A stretch of 64,000 nucleotides of DNA from H2-BAC3 sp045863035 (lineage in GTDB: Bacteria > Bacteroidota > Ignavibacteria > Ignavibacteriales > Ignavibacteriaceae). The position numbers and the translations under genes are program-made. The stretch is taken from the NCBI GenBank assembly GCA_045863035.1, contig BTUV01000009.1:1-64000 (forward strand), in the 5' to 3' direction. Below are positions 1-6,806 of the stretch, in pieces. The notes under the pieces were generated by a model. The model was not told the origin of the DNA. It did not search any database and worked only from the letters and a program-made list of their open reading frames with translations. Within the stretch, counting starts at the first letter, position 1. The number at the start of each line of letters is the position of its first letter.

Positions 1-29
1 GGTATTATATATATTCAGGGTTCGTGCCG

Positions 30-45
30 GCGATTGCATCGTCTC
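30..45 (+). repeat. Single arm of the GAGACG/CGTCTC inverted-repeat element
   Basis: The sequence GCGATTGCATCGTCTC is identical to the right arm of the complete 62-63 bp elements at 43124-43186 and 53629-53690. No left arm is seen upstream, so this copy is either truncated or cut by the window edge. Confidence 0.65.
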
Positions 46-61
46 TATTTTTACTATGATT

Positions 62-121
62 CCGCGTACTTTTTAAAATTATTCAATATCACCTGCCACC
101 CCTGTTGTTGGGGTTCAGTAA
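62..121 (-). pseudogene. Remnant of an SRPBCC (AHSA1-like) gene, last ~20 codons
   Basis: Read on the minus strand this stretch encodes QQQGWQVILNNFKKYAES, nearly the same as the C-terminus of the intact SRPBCC protein at 1942-2364 (QQQGWQAILNNFKKYAEGK), and the DNA matches around 1962-2030. Upstream in the same frame the similarity stops and a stop codon appears, so only a tail is left. It probably reflects duplication and decay of the SRPBCC locus, with gene 331-1686 lying between the two copies. Confidence 0.6.
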
Positions 122-330
122 TGACTGGGGGAGTCACCTGCTATTGCAGACAATGTTCCTGATTCATCCATCGGCCGGCTGAAAGGGCGGGGAAGTGGTT
201 GCTAAACTGCTGTTGAATATTGAACGCAGGGAAAGGGACAATTGCTCTCAATCGTTTATCTTGGATTTTTGCCTAATGCTAATATGCTCTTGTTTTGCCA
301 ATTATGAGAAGTCTGAGGTTATTTATTTCA
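122..330. other. Intergenic stretch, nothing recognised
   Basis: Between the SRPBCC remnant and the end of the AlbA/ATPase gene I see no convincing gene, RNA or hairpin terminator. A short open frame on the plus strand overlaps the neighbouring gene and has no recognisable features. Confidence 0.4.
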
Positions 331-1686
331 TCAGACATCTTCATCCGTTTGGAATTGGATATTGCTTTGAGGGAGTACCTTCCAATACCCATGTCTGTCG
401 CTACCAATTCGAGTAATAAACCCCCTTGATTTTAAGGTCTTCAAATTTTTATCCACCGCAGTTGTACTGATTCTGGTTTTTTCAGCGAGGACCTTTTTCG
501 TGATTTTGGGATTTTCAAGCATTAGCTCTATGATCTTTCTTTGGCTTTCTACCAACCCATCTACCAACCCATCTACCAACCCATCTACCAACCCATTTTT
601 TGCTTGGTTTTCCGGGATATTTTTGGCAAAAGCTGATCTCAGGAAATTTGGCATAAAATGAAAACACTCCCTGCCGTAGCTTTTTAGCATACGGGGGACA
701 CCTGAGCCAAGCTGTTCTACAAAGCCAAGATCCTTAAATACCCGCATGAGTTCCTTGTTACGGGGGATGGACACACCCAGAAAAAATTCATCCTCCGATA
801 GTGCATCTGGCAACCCGCCCGCTGAAGTAATTTCAATACGATCATCAAAGATTTCGAATTTTGGAGGGACTTCATTAACATAGTCATTATGAATAGCAGC
901 ATTGATGACGGCCTCACGCAGAGCAATAGAATCCCAAAGCCGCTTCTCTTTGCGTCGTTTAGAGGTTAAAACAACTGATGTAACATTCTCAAGTTCAAGT
1001 TTGTCTAAGACCTGATTTGTGGACTTTACCAGGCAACAATACCCATATTCATTATTTTCAATTAATATATTTCTGTCAATTCCCTGGTATTTCGCTACTT
1101 TGATCGAATTATTATTAACATCTGCCAGGAGGTATGCTGCATAATTTAGATAACCCTCATCAGTAAACAACTCAAGGTTCTGTAAAAACTGGTCACCTAA
1201 TTTTAATCCGGCTGCTTCATAGTAAATTTTTAACTGTTCGAAAGTTAAATCCTGCCTGTGAGATCTGATTTTACCGAGAGATGTGCGAAGTCTCTTTGCA
1301 AAGAACTCCTCAATCATTTTTTGAGGCATTGGTTCCGTTGCTGAACCAATACGAATGAAGCACCCTTTTTCAGTCATTCCATAATTTCTAAGGTGATAAG
1401 GTTTCTCAAGTCCTGAGGCAATTACAACTTTTATCAATTGTTTGCCATCTTTCTTTTCTGTTAGCAAATCAAATAGACCCAAACACGAAGGACGGATATT
1501 AAACTTCAAGCGATCTTTAACTTTAAGCTGGTCTCCGTCAGGGTCAGAAACACCGATGGTTTTACCTGCTTTATCAATTCCGATAAAAATGCAGCCGCCC
1601 TCTTTGCTGTTAAGGAATCCAATGACCGTTTTTTCGAAATTTTCATTGAGTTCCCGTTTATATTCAATTCTGTGATTTTCAAACAT
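331..1686 (-). CDS. AlbA_2/Schlafen-type ATP-binding putative transcriptional regulator
   Basis: 451 aa cytoplasmic protein of the family often annotated as RecG-like ATP-binding or putative DNA-binding proteins. Residues ~1-130 form the AlbA_2 (Schlafen-type) domain: the E-x-K-R start (RIEYKRELN), then a GGCIFIGID turn typical of the family. Residues ~255-370 are the HATPase_c_4-like region (REAVINAAIHNDY, then EQLGSGVPRML). After a linker made of four GLVD units (12-bp tandem repeat at 549-596) comes a winged helix at ~385-440 (KITKKVLAEKTRISTTAV). The family is thought to be regulatory or nucleic-acid-acting; the target is unknown. It is monocistronic, with an AT-rich 255-bp upstream gap. 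A second, divergent member lies at 27733-29211 and has the same kind of repetitive linker. The family assignment is firm; the biological role is not. Confidence 0.85.
   Translation of the reverse strand: MFENHRIEYKRELNENFEKTVIGFLNSKEGGCIFIGIDKAGKTIGVSDPDGDQLKVKDRLKFNIRPSCLGLFDLLTEKKDGKQLIKVVIASGLEKPYHLRNYGMTEKGCFIRIGSATEPMPQKMIEEFFAKRLRTSLGKIRSHRQDLTFEQLKIYYEAAGLKLGDQFLQNLELFTDEGYLNYAAYLLADVNNNSIKVAKYQGIDRNILIENNEYGYCCLVKSTNQVLDKLELENVTSVVLTSKRRKEKRLWDSIALREAVINAAIHNDYVNEVPPKFEIFDDRIEITSAGGLPDALSEDEFFLGVSIPRNKELMRVFKDLGFVEQLGSGVPRMLKSYGRECFHFMPNFLRSAFAKNIPENQAKNGLVDGLVDGLVDGLVESQRKIIELMLENPKITKKVLAEKTRISTTAVDKNLKTLKSRGFITRIGSDRHGYWKVLPQSNIQFQTDEDV
549..596 (-). repeat. 12-bp tandem repeat x4 inside the AlbA/ATPase gene
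   Basis: Four consecutive copies of CTACCAACCCAT (plus strand) encode the GLVD repeats of the linker between the ATPase-like and winged-helix domains. The period is a multiple of three, so copy-number change keeps the frame. Confidence 0.9.
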
Positions 1687-1941
1687 CCGAGCTAATTTAG
1701 AAAATTTATAAAAGTATAAATACCTGAACGTTTATCTCACATATTTAACCACTAAAACACTTATATTTATAAGTTCATAGATAAAGAAGTAAAATTTCAT
1801 TCAATATCTTAAAATTATCAAAAGTATCTTGAATAAAAAACCAACTTATCAATTATGAAGGAAAATTTGTGGTATGACACAAAAAATCGAAAATCAAAGA
1901 ATGACCCGGATTACCACACCATCGGATTTAGTGAGTAAGCA

Positions 1942-2364
1942 TCATGTCTGTTTTCCTTCAGCGTACTTCTTAAAATTATTCAATATCGCCTGCCACCCTT
2001 GCTGTTGGAGTTCTACGGAGTTCATGGTCTCAGCATCAAAGATGGTCTTCACATTCACTTTTCCATTTTGGTCTTCAAATGAGGTGACTGCTTTTCTGCC
2101 GTCGAGCATGGTATAGGCGATCTTTTTGTGAAGTATTACTTCATCATAAATTGCCTCAAAATCGAAACCAAAACTGCCGTCTTTTGCTTCCATGCGCCAG
2201 TTGAGTTTACCCCCGGGGCGAAGGTCATTTTCTGCTCTTGGGCAGCACCAGTCATCGGAAGCGAAATTCCAGTTGGTGATGTGTTCAGGTTGGGTGTAGC
2301 ACTCCCACACTTTTTGTATTGGTGCGTTTACTTCTGCATGAATGGTGATTTCAATTTTGTTCAT
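1942..2364 (-). CDS. SRPBCC (AHSA1-like) domain protein
   Basis: 140 aa, a single START/SRPBCC fold of the AHSA1 (Aha1 C-terminal) type. The typical opening is present (ITIHAEVNAPIQKVWECYTQPEHITNWNFAS), followed by the PGGKLNWRMEAKDG strand-turn and a C-terminal helix (QQGWQAILNNFKKYAEG). Such proteins bind hydrophobic ligands; no ligand can be inferred here. It is the third gene of an ArsR-SRPBCC-SRPBCC operon, 3 bp downstream of the second, and is expected to be controlled by that ArsR protein. A decayed copy of its 3' end lies at 62-121. Confidence 0.85.
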   Translation of the reverse strand: MNKIEITIHAEVNAPIQKVWECYTQPEHITNWNFASDDWCCPRAENDLRPGGKLNWRMEAKDGSFGFDFEAIYDEVILHKKIAYTMLDGRKAVTSFEDQNGKVNVKTIFDAETMNSVELQQQGWQAILNNFKKYAEGKQT

Positions 2365-2367
2365 CTG

Positions 2368-2874
2368 TTATTTCCTTTTCAGTTGATTTAATAATTCTGC
2401 AAGATAATTAAGCGTCATGGTAAAGCCCTCCTTAAAGCCCATTTCAAGTACCTTTTCAAGATCGGCAAGAGTTTTGTGCTGGATAGTTATACTTACGGTT
2501 GTCACATCCCCGGCTGAAGAAAAATCGAGATTCCAGTCAAAGCCGGAGAAATCAGGGCTGGGGACTTCGTTCTCGTCCGCAAAAGCATCAGTAAATGTGA
2601 AATTGGATATCGGGTTAATGGATATATAGTCCTGAATGCACCAGTGTTTTTCTCTTTCGGGTCCGCACATAGCATAGAACCAACGACCTCCCGGAGTGAA
2701 GTTTAAATACTTAGTTTCGACATACCATGGCTTGGGAGCCCACCATTGGTCGAGGATTTCCGCTTTGGTAAAAGCATCCCACACTAGCTGCTGCGGGGCA
2801 TCAAATTCACGCGTGATATATACGCGGTTGGTGGATTTATCAACGGTGAAGTCGAACAATAAACTATTATGCAT
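2368..2874 (-). CDS. SRPBCC (AHSA1-like) domain protein
   Basis: 168 aa, a second AHSA1-type SRPBCC protein. Visible family features are VYITREFDAPQQLVWDAFTKAE near residue 18, WWAPKPW, PGGRWFYAMCGP and the terminal helix GFKEGFTMTLNYLAELL. It starts in the TAATG overlap with the ArsR gene stop (1 bp), so translation is probably coupled. ArsR genes followed by SRPBCC genes are a common bacterial arrangement in which the regulator controls its neighbours; the physiological signal is unknown. Its sequence is clearly different from the neighbour at 1942-2364, so this is not a recent tandem duplication. Confidence 0.85.
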   Translation of the reverse strand: MHNSLLFDFTVDKSTNRVYITREFDAPQQLVWDAFTKAEILDQWWAPKPWYVETKYLNFTPGGRWFYAMCGPEREKHWCIQDYISINPISNFTFTDAFADENEVPSPDFSGFDWNLDFSSAGDVTTVSITIQHKTLADLEKVLEMGFKEGFTMTLNYLAELLNQLKRK

Positions 2875-3191
2875 TATTTCCTCTTTTTGATTGTGGATAA
2901 AACATCATCTAACTGACTAAAGCGCTTTTGCCAGAGAGCCCTGAACTGGTCGAGCCACTGGTCAATCTCGCGCATTTTTTTTGCTTCAAGCTGATAATAA
3001 ATTTCACGTCCCTGCCGGGTGGGTTTTATTAGTGAGCACTCCGAAAGAATGCGCAAATGTTTTGACACCGCCTGCCGGGAAGTAGCAAAATGCTCGGCTA
3101 TGGCATTTGGCGTTTTTGGCTGCAAGGCAATAAGCGAAATAATAGCACGCCTTGTGGGGTCTGCTATCGCCTGAAATACATCTCTTCTCAT
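2874..3191 (-). CDS. ArsR-family winged-helix transcriptional repressor
   Basis: 105 aa, about the usual size for ArsR/SmtB regulators. The winged helix is clear: RRDVFQAIADPTRRAIISLI, then helix-turn-helix residues (TPNAIAEHFATSRQAVSKHLRIL) and the wing (LIKPTRQGREIYYQL). There is no cysteine-rich metal site of the ELCVCDL type, so it belongs to the non-metal ArsR group that accompanies SRPBCC proteins. It is the first gene of the operon and its predicted promoter at 3227-3234 is bracketed by two matching 16-bp sites, consistent with autorepression. Confidence 0.9.
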   Translation of the reverse strand: MRRDVFQAIADPTRRAIISLIALQPKTPNAIAEHFATSRQAVSKHLRILSECSLIKPTRQGREIYYQLEAKKMREIDQWLDQFRALWQKRFSQLDDVLSTIKKRK

Positions 3192-3211
3192 AACGTGTTC
3201 CTGCTGAATTT

Positions 3212-3253
3212 GAAACTATTCGGTTGCAAATATAAGCGCAACTATTTGGTTTC
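3212..3253 (-). promoter_or_regulatory. Paired ArsR operator-like sites flanking a -7 box
   Basis: Two 16-bp sites of form GCAAC-N6-GTTTC lie in inverted orientation at 3212-3227 (minus strand) and 3238-3253 (plus strand). Between them, 3227-3234 on the minus strand reads TATATTTG, a perfect TAnnTTTG -7 box 36 bp upstream of the ArsR start. Each site contains an AAC...GTT dyad. A repressor dimer on either site would block the promoter. Operator assignment is inference from position and symmetry. Confidence 0.55.
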
Positions 3254-3325
3254 GCAAGGGGAAAGTGGGAGAATGATTAAATTAGTCTGGTTTCGGCTGG
3301 TGAGTTAAGGAGGAGAGGAAGGAAG

Positions 3326-3390
3326 TTGCCACGAATTCACGAATTTGAAACACGAATTAAGGGTACGATTTGTGCGAATTTAAAAATGCA
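3326..3390. repeat. CACGAATTCACGAATTT-type intergenic repeat
   Basis: An A/T-rich stretch with CACGAATTCACGAATTTGAA and ACACGAATTAAGGG, related to the longer copies at 29394-29485 and 29818-29940. It lies between the ArsR promoter and the end of the methyltransferase gene. Confidence 0.5.
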
Positions 3391-3425
3391 ATAAATTAAT
3401 TTATCGTTCGACAAATTATGAATAT

Positions 3426-4034
3426 CTAAATTATTGCACTTTTTACTTCGGCGAAACTTAGTTGCAGACGCTTCCTATCATTACCGACAAGTTCCCCAAT
3501 AAGAGGAGAAATATCAATCACTGCGCCATGCTCAATAAAAGTATTATAAAATTTGGTATAGTTATCTCCCCAATAAACCATTGCACAGGCCATGGGTGCA
3601 CCTTTGCCGGTATCCTTTCCGTTTTCCAAAAATCTTAGCCGGGTGTCATAGAGAAAACATATTGCCTTTGCTTTTGTGAAAACGTATTTTTTCCAGTGTG
3701 CAGTATTTGCAGCAACTGGTACGAGGGCGATAACTTCAGAACCGAAATCATCATAAGCGTTCGCACATTTTGCAAGCCAATTTTTAATTGTTGTACCTCT
3801 TTCTTTATCAGTACCATAAGGCGGATTCACATATATAGTAGGATAATTCCAAATTTCTTTTAATCCGTCATGTTTGGGGAGTTTAAATTCTACTCTTGCA
3901 TTTACGATAGAGTACTGATTTGAACATGGATCTAAGTCAATGCAGCCGCCGAAAACATCTCTAACGGCATTAACGTATTTGAGCGGGGTTCCCCAACTCT
4001 GACTCAATGTATTTACGGTTCTGCCTGCACTCAT
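3426..4034 (-). CDS. Phage-type DNA N6-adenine methyltransferase (Dam family)
   Basis: 202 aa. It resembles the phage Dam-like N6-adenine methyltransferase family: an SAM-side motif CIDLDPCSNQ at ~31-40, the catalytic NPPY at 70-73 (YVNPPYG), then a VIALVPVAANTAHWKK strand-helix and a TRLRFLENG segment followed by AMVYWG near ~155-160. It would methylate adenine in DNA; the target sequence cannot be read from the protein. Its ATG overlaps the stop of the upstream gene by 4 bp (ATGA), so the two are translationally coupled. The pairing with a PD-(D/E)xK-like protein suggests a restriction-modification unit rather than a stray phage methylase. Local DNA is AT-rich relative to carAB next door. 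Confidence 0.85.
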   Translation of the reverse strand: MSAGRTVNTLSQSWGTPLKYVNAVRDVFGGCIDLDPCSNQYSIVNARVEFKLPKHDGLKEIWNYPTIYVNPPYGTDKERGTTIKNWLAKCANAYDDFGSEVIALVPVAANTAHWKKYVFTKAKAICFLYDTRLRFLENGKDTGKGAPMACAMVYWGDNYTKFYNTFIEHGAVIDISPLIGELVGNDRKRLQLSFAEVKSAII

Positions 4035-5170
4035 GCTAATATATCGCTCCAGTTTTTAGCACTTAAGGCATCAAGTTCTGCTTTAAGGTGGGAGAGCTCC
4101 TTATCTTTTGGAGTTATGATGTTAAACCATTTTTCAATGGTATTAATATTTTTACTAAAGTATTCCAACAATAATTTGTCTGCCTCAAAATTCATTTGAA
4201 CCTTGGTAAACTGATTTTTTCTTTTTCCCTCTGTATAGCTTGATAGGAAGGTATCTTTTATTGGTTTATATTTTTTTGAAGGATTAACTAATAAGTTGTC
4301 AATAAATTTTGAAAGTCCTTTGTCATGTAAGAAAAGCAACCAATCATAAGACTGGGCCAAGACCTTTAATTCTTTATTGTGATTGTTTGATGTAAACCAA
4401 TTCCCGTGATTACTGACTATCCCGACTGTTAGAATGAATCTTCTTAAATATTCCTTAACATCTGAAAATATTATTTCTTCAAGCAAATCTATATATGGTT
4501 TAATAGTATAACTGCCATCACTCCTATAGATAATACCTTGAAGTTCTCCGTTTTCATTTCGTATTTTTTGTAGTGAAGAAGAGACCCTTGCAACATAAGC
4601 ACCTTGTTTTGCCTTTTCAATAGTCTGAGGTCCTTTTTTATTCCCCTCCTCAATTCCGACTCGTTTGCACTCAAAGATTGCGTATGGCTTTTTACTCTGT
4701 TCATACAGATTTAGAGTAAATTCAGAATTCCTATTTCCCTTGATGCTTGCCAGAAGAAATGAATGGTCAGAACTTGCTATAGTACAGGCATTCCGCAATA
4801 TCCCATTGTTCAATAAATGATTTGATTTCTTCTGAAATGCATCAGTAAAAAAAGGTGAATCTGAAAGTCTCTTTAAAATTTGGTTAGAAGTTAACGATTT
4901 AGATACGTTCTCAATATTGATTGAATGGGTGCGCAAAATAGGGTGAAGTGAATACTCAACATTATGGGTAATCTCAGGATTACCATATTCTTCCAAACCT
5001 CTTTCAATGGAAATATGGTTGTTCAGCCCCCAGGTTTTTAGAAGATAATAGGTAATAATTTCCACAAGAGTGCCCAATGCCCGACCAGATGCTTTCTTGG
5101 GGTCTTTGGTATGGGAAAATACTTTATCCGCTAAAACTATCTGTAATTTATCAACTGATTCGTAAGCCAT
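4031..5170 (-). CDS. Putative restriction endonuclease, PD-(D/E)xK-like
   Basis: 379 aa if it starts at the ATG at 5170 (MAYESVDKL). An in-frame ATG at 5254 would add 28 hydrophobic residues that look like read-through of non-coding DNA, so I prefer the internal start; no Shine-Dalgarno decides it. I do not recognise the family with certainty. The core YAIFECKRVG at 163-172 has the E-x-K spacing of a PD-(D/E)xK nuclease strand, preceded by a strand (EFTLNLYEQ) and followed by a helix with QTIEKAKQGAYVARVSSSL, common in type II restriction enzymes. It is directly upstream of and overlaps by 4 bp a DNA adenine methyltransferase. Function as a restriction enzyme is inferred from this motif and context. 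Confidence 0.65.
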   Translation of the reverse strand: MAYESVDKLQIVLADKVFSHTKDPKKASGRALGTLVEIITYYLLKTWGLNNHISIERGLEEYGNPEITHNVEYSLHPILRTHSINIENVSKSLTSNQILKRLSDSPFFTDAFQKKSNHLLNNGILRNACTIASSDHSFLLASIKGNRNSEFTLNLYEQSKKPYAIFECKRVGIEEGNKKGPQTIEKAKQGAYVARVSSSLQKIRNENGELQGIIYRSDGSYTIKPYIDLLEEIIFSDVKEYLRRFILTVGIVSNHGNWFTSNNHNKELKVLAQSYDWLLFLHDKGLSKFIDNLLVNPSKKYKPIKDTFLSSYTEGKRKNQFTKVQMNFEADKLLLEYFSKNINTIEKWFNIITPKDKELSHLKAELDALSAKNWSDILA

Positions 5171-5735
5171 TGTAGAATTTATTAATCGTATTCCGCGGTA
5201 AATTTCAAAAAATAGAATAATCACTTTAGGCAGAATAATAAATCCGAAAGCCAATTCACAAGAAAAGTCATTCAGAGTTTCGGTCTTAAAAGGCCGTTCC
5301 CAAATGGTAATTAGCTGATTTAAGGATTTTCTTTACTCTGTATGTCAAATATAGTTATGTTTATTCTTTTTTTCACTTCAGTTTAATCTCCCTAGATCAC
5401 AGCAACCTTTGAAAATGTTATTAAGATCTGCGGACTTTCCTTTGAAATGTATGTCATATGCCTGGATAATCTAATTGGGCAGACACTTAAAAAAGCTACT
5501 CGCTGCGTAGCCAATTTAAAGCTGTCTCAAGCACCTTCTTGAGGAAGCGGGTTAGTTTTCAAAATAAACCACTTCAGTCATCACATCTACATCAATATGC
5601 TTTGCCCGCAATTTCGTGCTTATTTCTGAACTTTAGCCCTCAATTCTCCCGCTCCCCCCCTCCTTTTACCATTCTTTTCCCGTATCTTTAATCCCGACTT
5701 TTACTTTTTTCCCAATGATTTCTTCCAGGAGAATA
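5171..5735. other. Intergenic region between the R-M-like pair and carAB
   Basis: AT-rich, no convincing gene. Short stretches in several frames (for example minus strand around 5560-5640) look faintly protein-like but lack starts. A TATCTTTA sequence at 5683-5690 is a 7/8 match to the TAnnTTTG -7 box, 46 bp upstream of carA, and is the best promoter candidate, with no clear -33 partner. A pyrimidine-rich tract (5640-5710) precedes carA. Confidence 0.35.
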
Positions 5736-6806
5736 ATGACCCAGCGTAAGGCAAAACTGATGCTCGAGGATGGTCTGACCGCGGAAGGGTATCAGTTCGG
5801 TTATGAGATAGCTGCTGCCGGTGAGGTGGTGTTTAATACCGGTATGGTCGGCTATCCTGAAACGATGACTGATCCCTCCTATAGCGGACAAATCCTTGTT
5901 ATTACCTATCCTCTTATCGGCAATTATGGCATTCCTGACTCTTCCATCGAAAATGAACTTTTGAAAAATTTTGAATCTGACCAGATTCAGGTGCGGGGGC
6001 TGGTCATAGCTGACTACTCCCTTCATCACAGTCACTGGAACGCAGTGAAATCACTGGACGAATGGATGAAGGAGCAGAAAATTCCAGGCCTCTGGGGGGT
6101 GGATACCCGGATGATTACCCGCCGTTTGCGCGAAAAAGGGAGTATGCTCGGCTCGCTTACTCCGGAGGGGATGACACCTCTCCCGCTTGAAGACCCGAAT
6201 CTTACCGACCTTGCCGGTTCGGTCTGCGTTAAAGAACCCCGGCTCTACACAAAAGGCCCCAAAAAAGTGGCAATAGTTGACTGCGGAGTGAAAAATAATA
6301 TCATCCAGGGGATGCTCAGGCGCGATATTTCGGTTCTTCGCGTGCCCTCGGACTTCGACTTTAACAGCATTGAGTGTGACGGCATCATCCTTTCCAACGG
6401 GCCGGGTGACCCCAAGATTTGCCAGAAGACCATCGAACACACCCGCATCGCCATGCAGAAAGGGAAACCGATGCTGGGGATTTGTCTCGGTTCTCAGATT
6501 CTGGGACTCGCTGCCGGAGCAGATACGTACAAACTGAAATACGGTCACCGCAGCCATAATCAGCCGGTGAATGAGGCGGGTACCAAACGGTGTTTTATTA
6601 CCTCGCAGAATCACGGCTATGCGATTGACTCAGCCACACTTCCTATTGACTGGCGTGAGTGGTTTACTAATGACAATGACGGAACCAATGAAGGAATCAT
6701 CCATATTGCAAAACCTCTCTTCGGCGCGCAGTTTCATCCGGAGGCATCGCCCGGACCTGATGATACTGAGTTTATTTTTGATATGTTCGTGAGGACTCTG
6801 CAATGA
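5736..6806 (+). CDS. carA: Carbamoyl-phosphate synthase small (glutaminase) subunit
   Basis: 356 aa from the ATG at 5736, preferred because AGGAGA lies just upstream at 5727-5732; an earlier in-frame ATG at 5715 has no ribosome site and would add seven residues. The protein hydrolyses glutamine and passes ammonia to CarB for carbamoyl phosphate, feeding pyrimidine and arginine synthesis in the cytoplasm. The N-terminal CPSase_sm domain has TGMVGYPETMTDPSYSGQI; the C-terminal class I amidotransferase has SNGPGDP, the nucleophile in GICLGSQ (Cys250 from this start) and the HPE of FHPEASPGP. The residue after GICLG is Ser, where His is usual. carB follows with a 4-bp ATGA overlap. Confidence 0.97.
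   Translation: MTQRKAKLMLEDGLTAEGYQFGYEIAAAGEVVFNTGMVGYPETMTDPSYSGQILVITYPLIGNYGIPDSSIENELLKNFESDQIQVRGLVIADYSLHHSHWNAVKSLDEWMKEQKIPGLWGVDTRMITRRLREKGSMLGSLTPEGMTPLPLEDPNLTDLAGSVCVKEPRLYTKGPKKVAIVDCGVKNNIIQGMLRRDISVLRVPSDFDFNSIECDGIILSNGPGDPKICQKTIEHTRIAMQKGKPMLGICLGSQILGLAAGADTYKLKYGHRSHNQPVNEAGTKRCFITSQNHGYAIDSATLPIDWREWFTNDNDGTNEGIIHIAKPLFGAQFHPEASPGPDDTEFIFDMFVRTLQ

Noticed and set aside
195..416. 73-codon plus-strand open frame near the left edge
   Set aside because: It overlaps the end of the well-supported AlbA/ATPase gene on the other strand and shows no ribosome site or family signal.
5560..5640. Minus-strand peptide-like stretch (STKLRAKHIDVDVMTEVVYF) upstream of carA
   Set aside because: Too short, lacks a start codon and has no recognisable family; it could be a gene remnant but cannot be supported.
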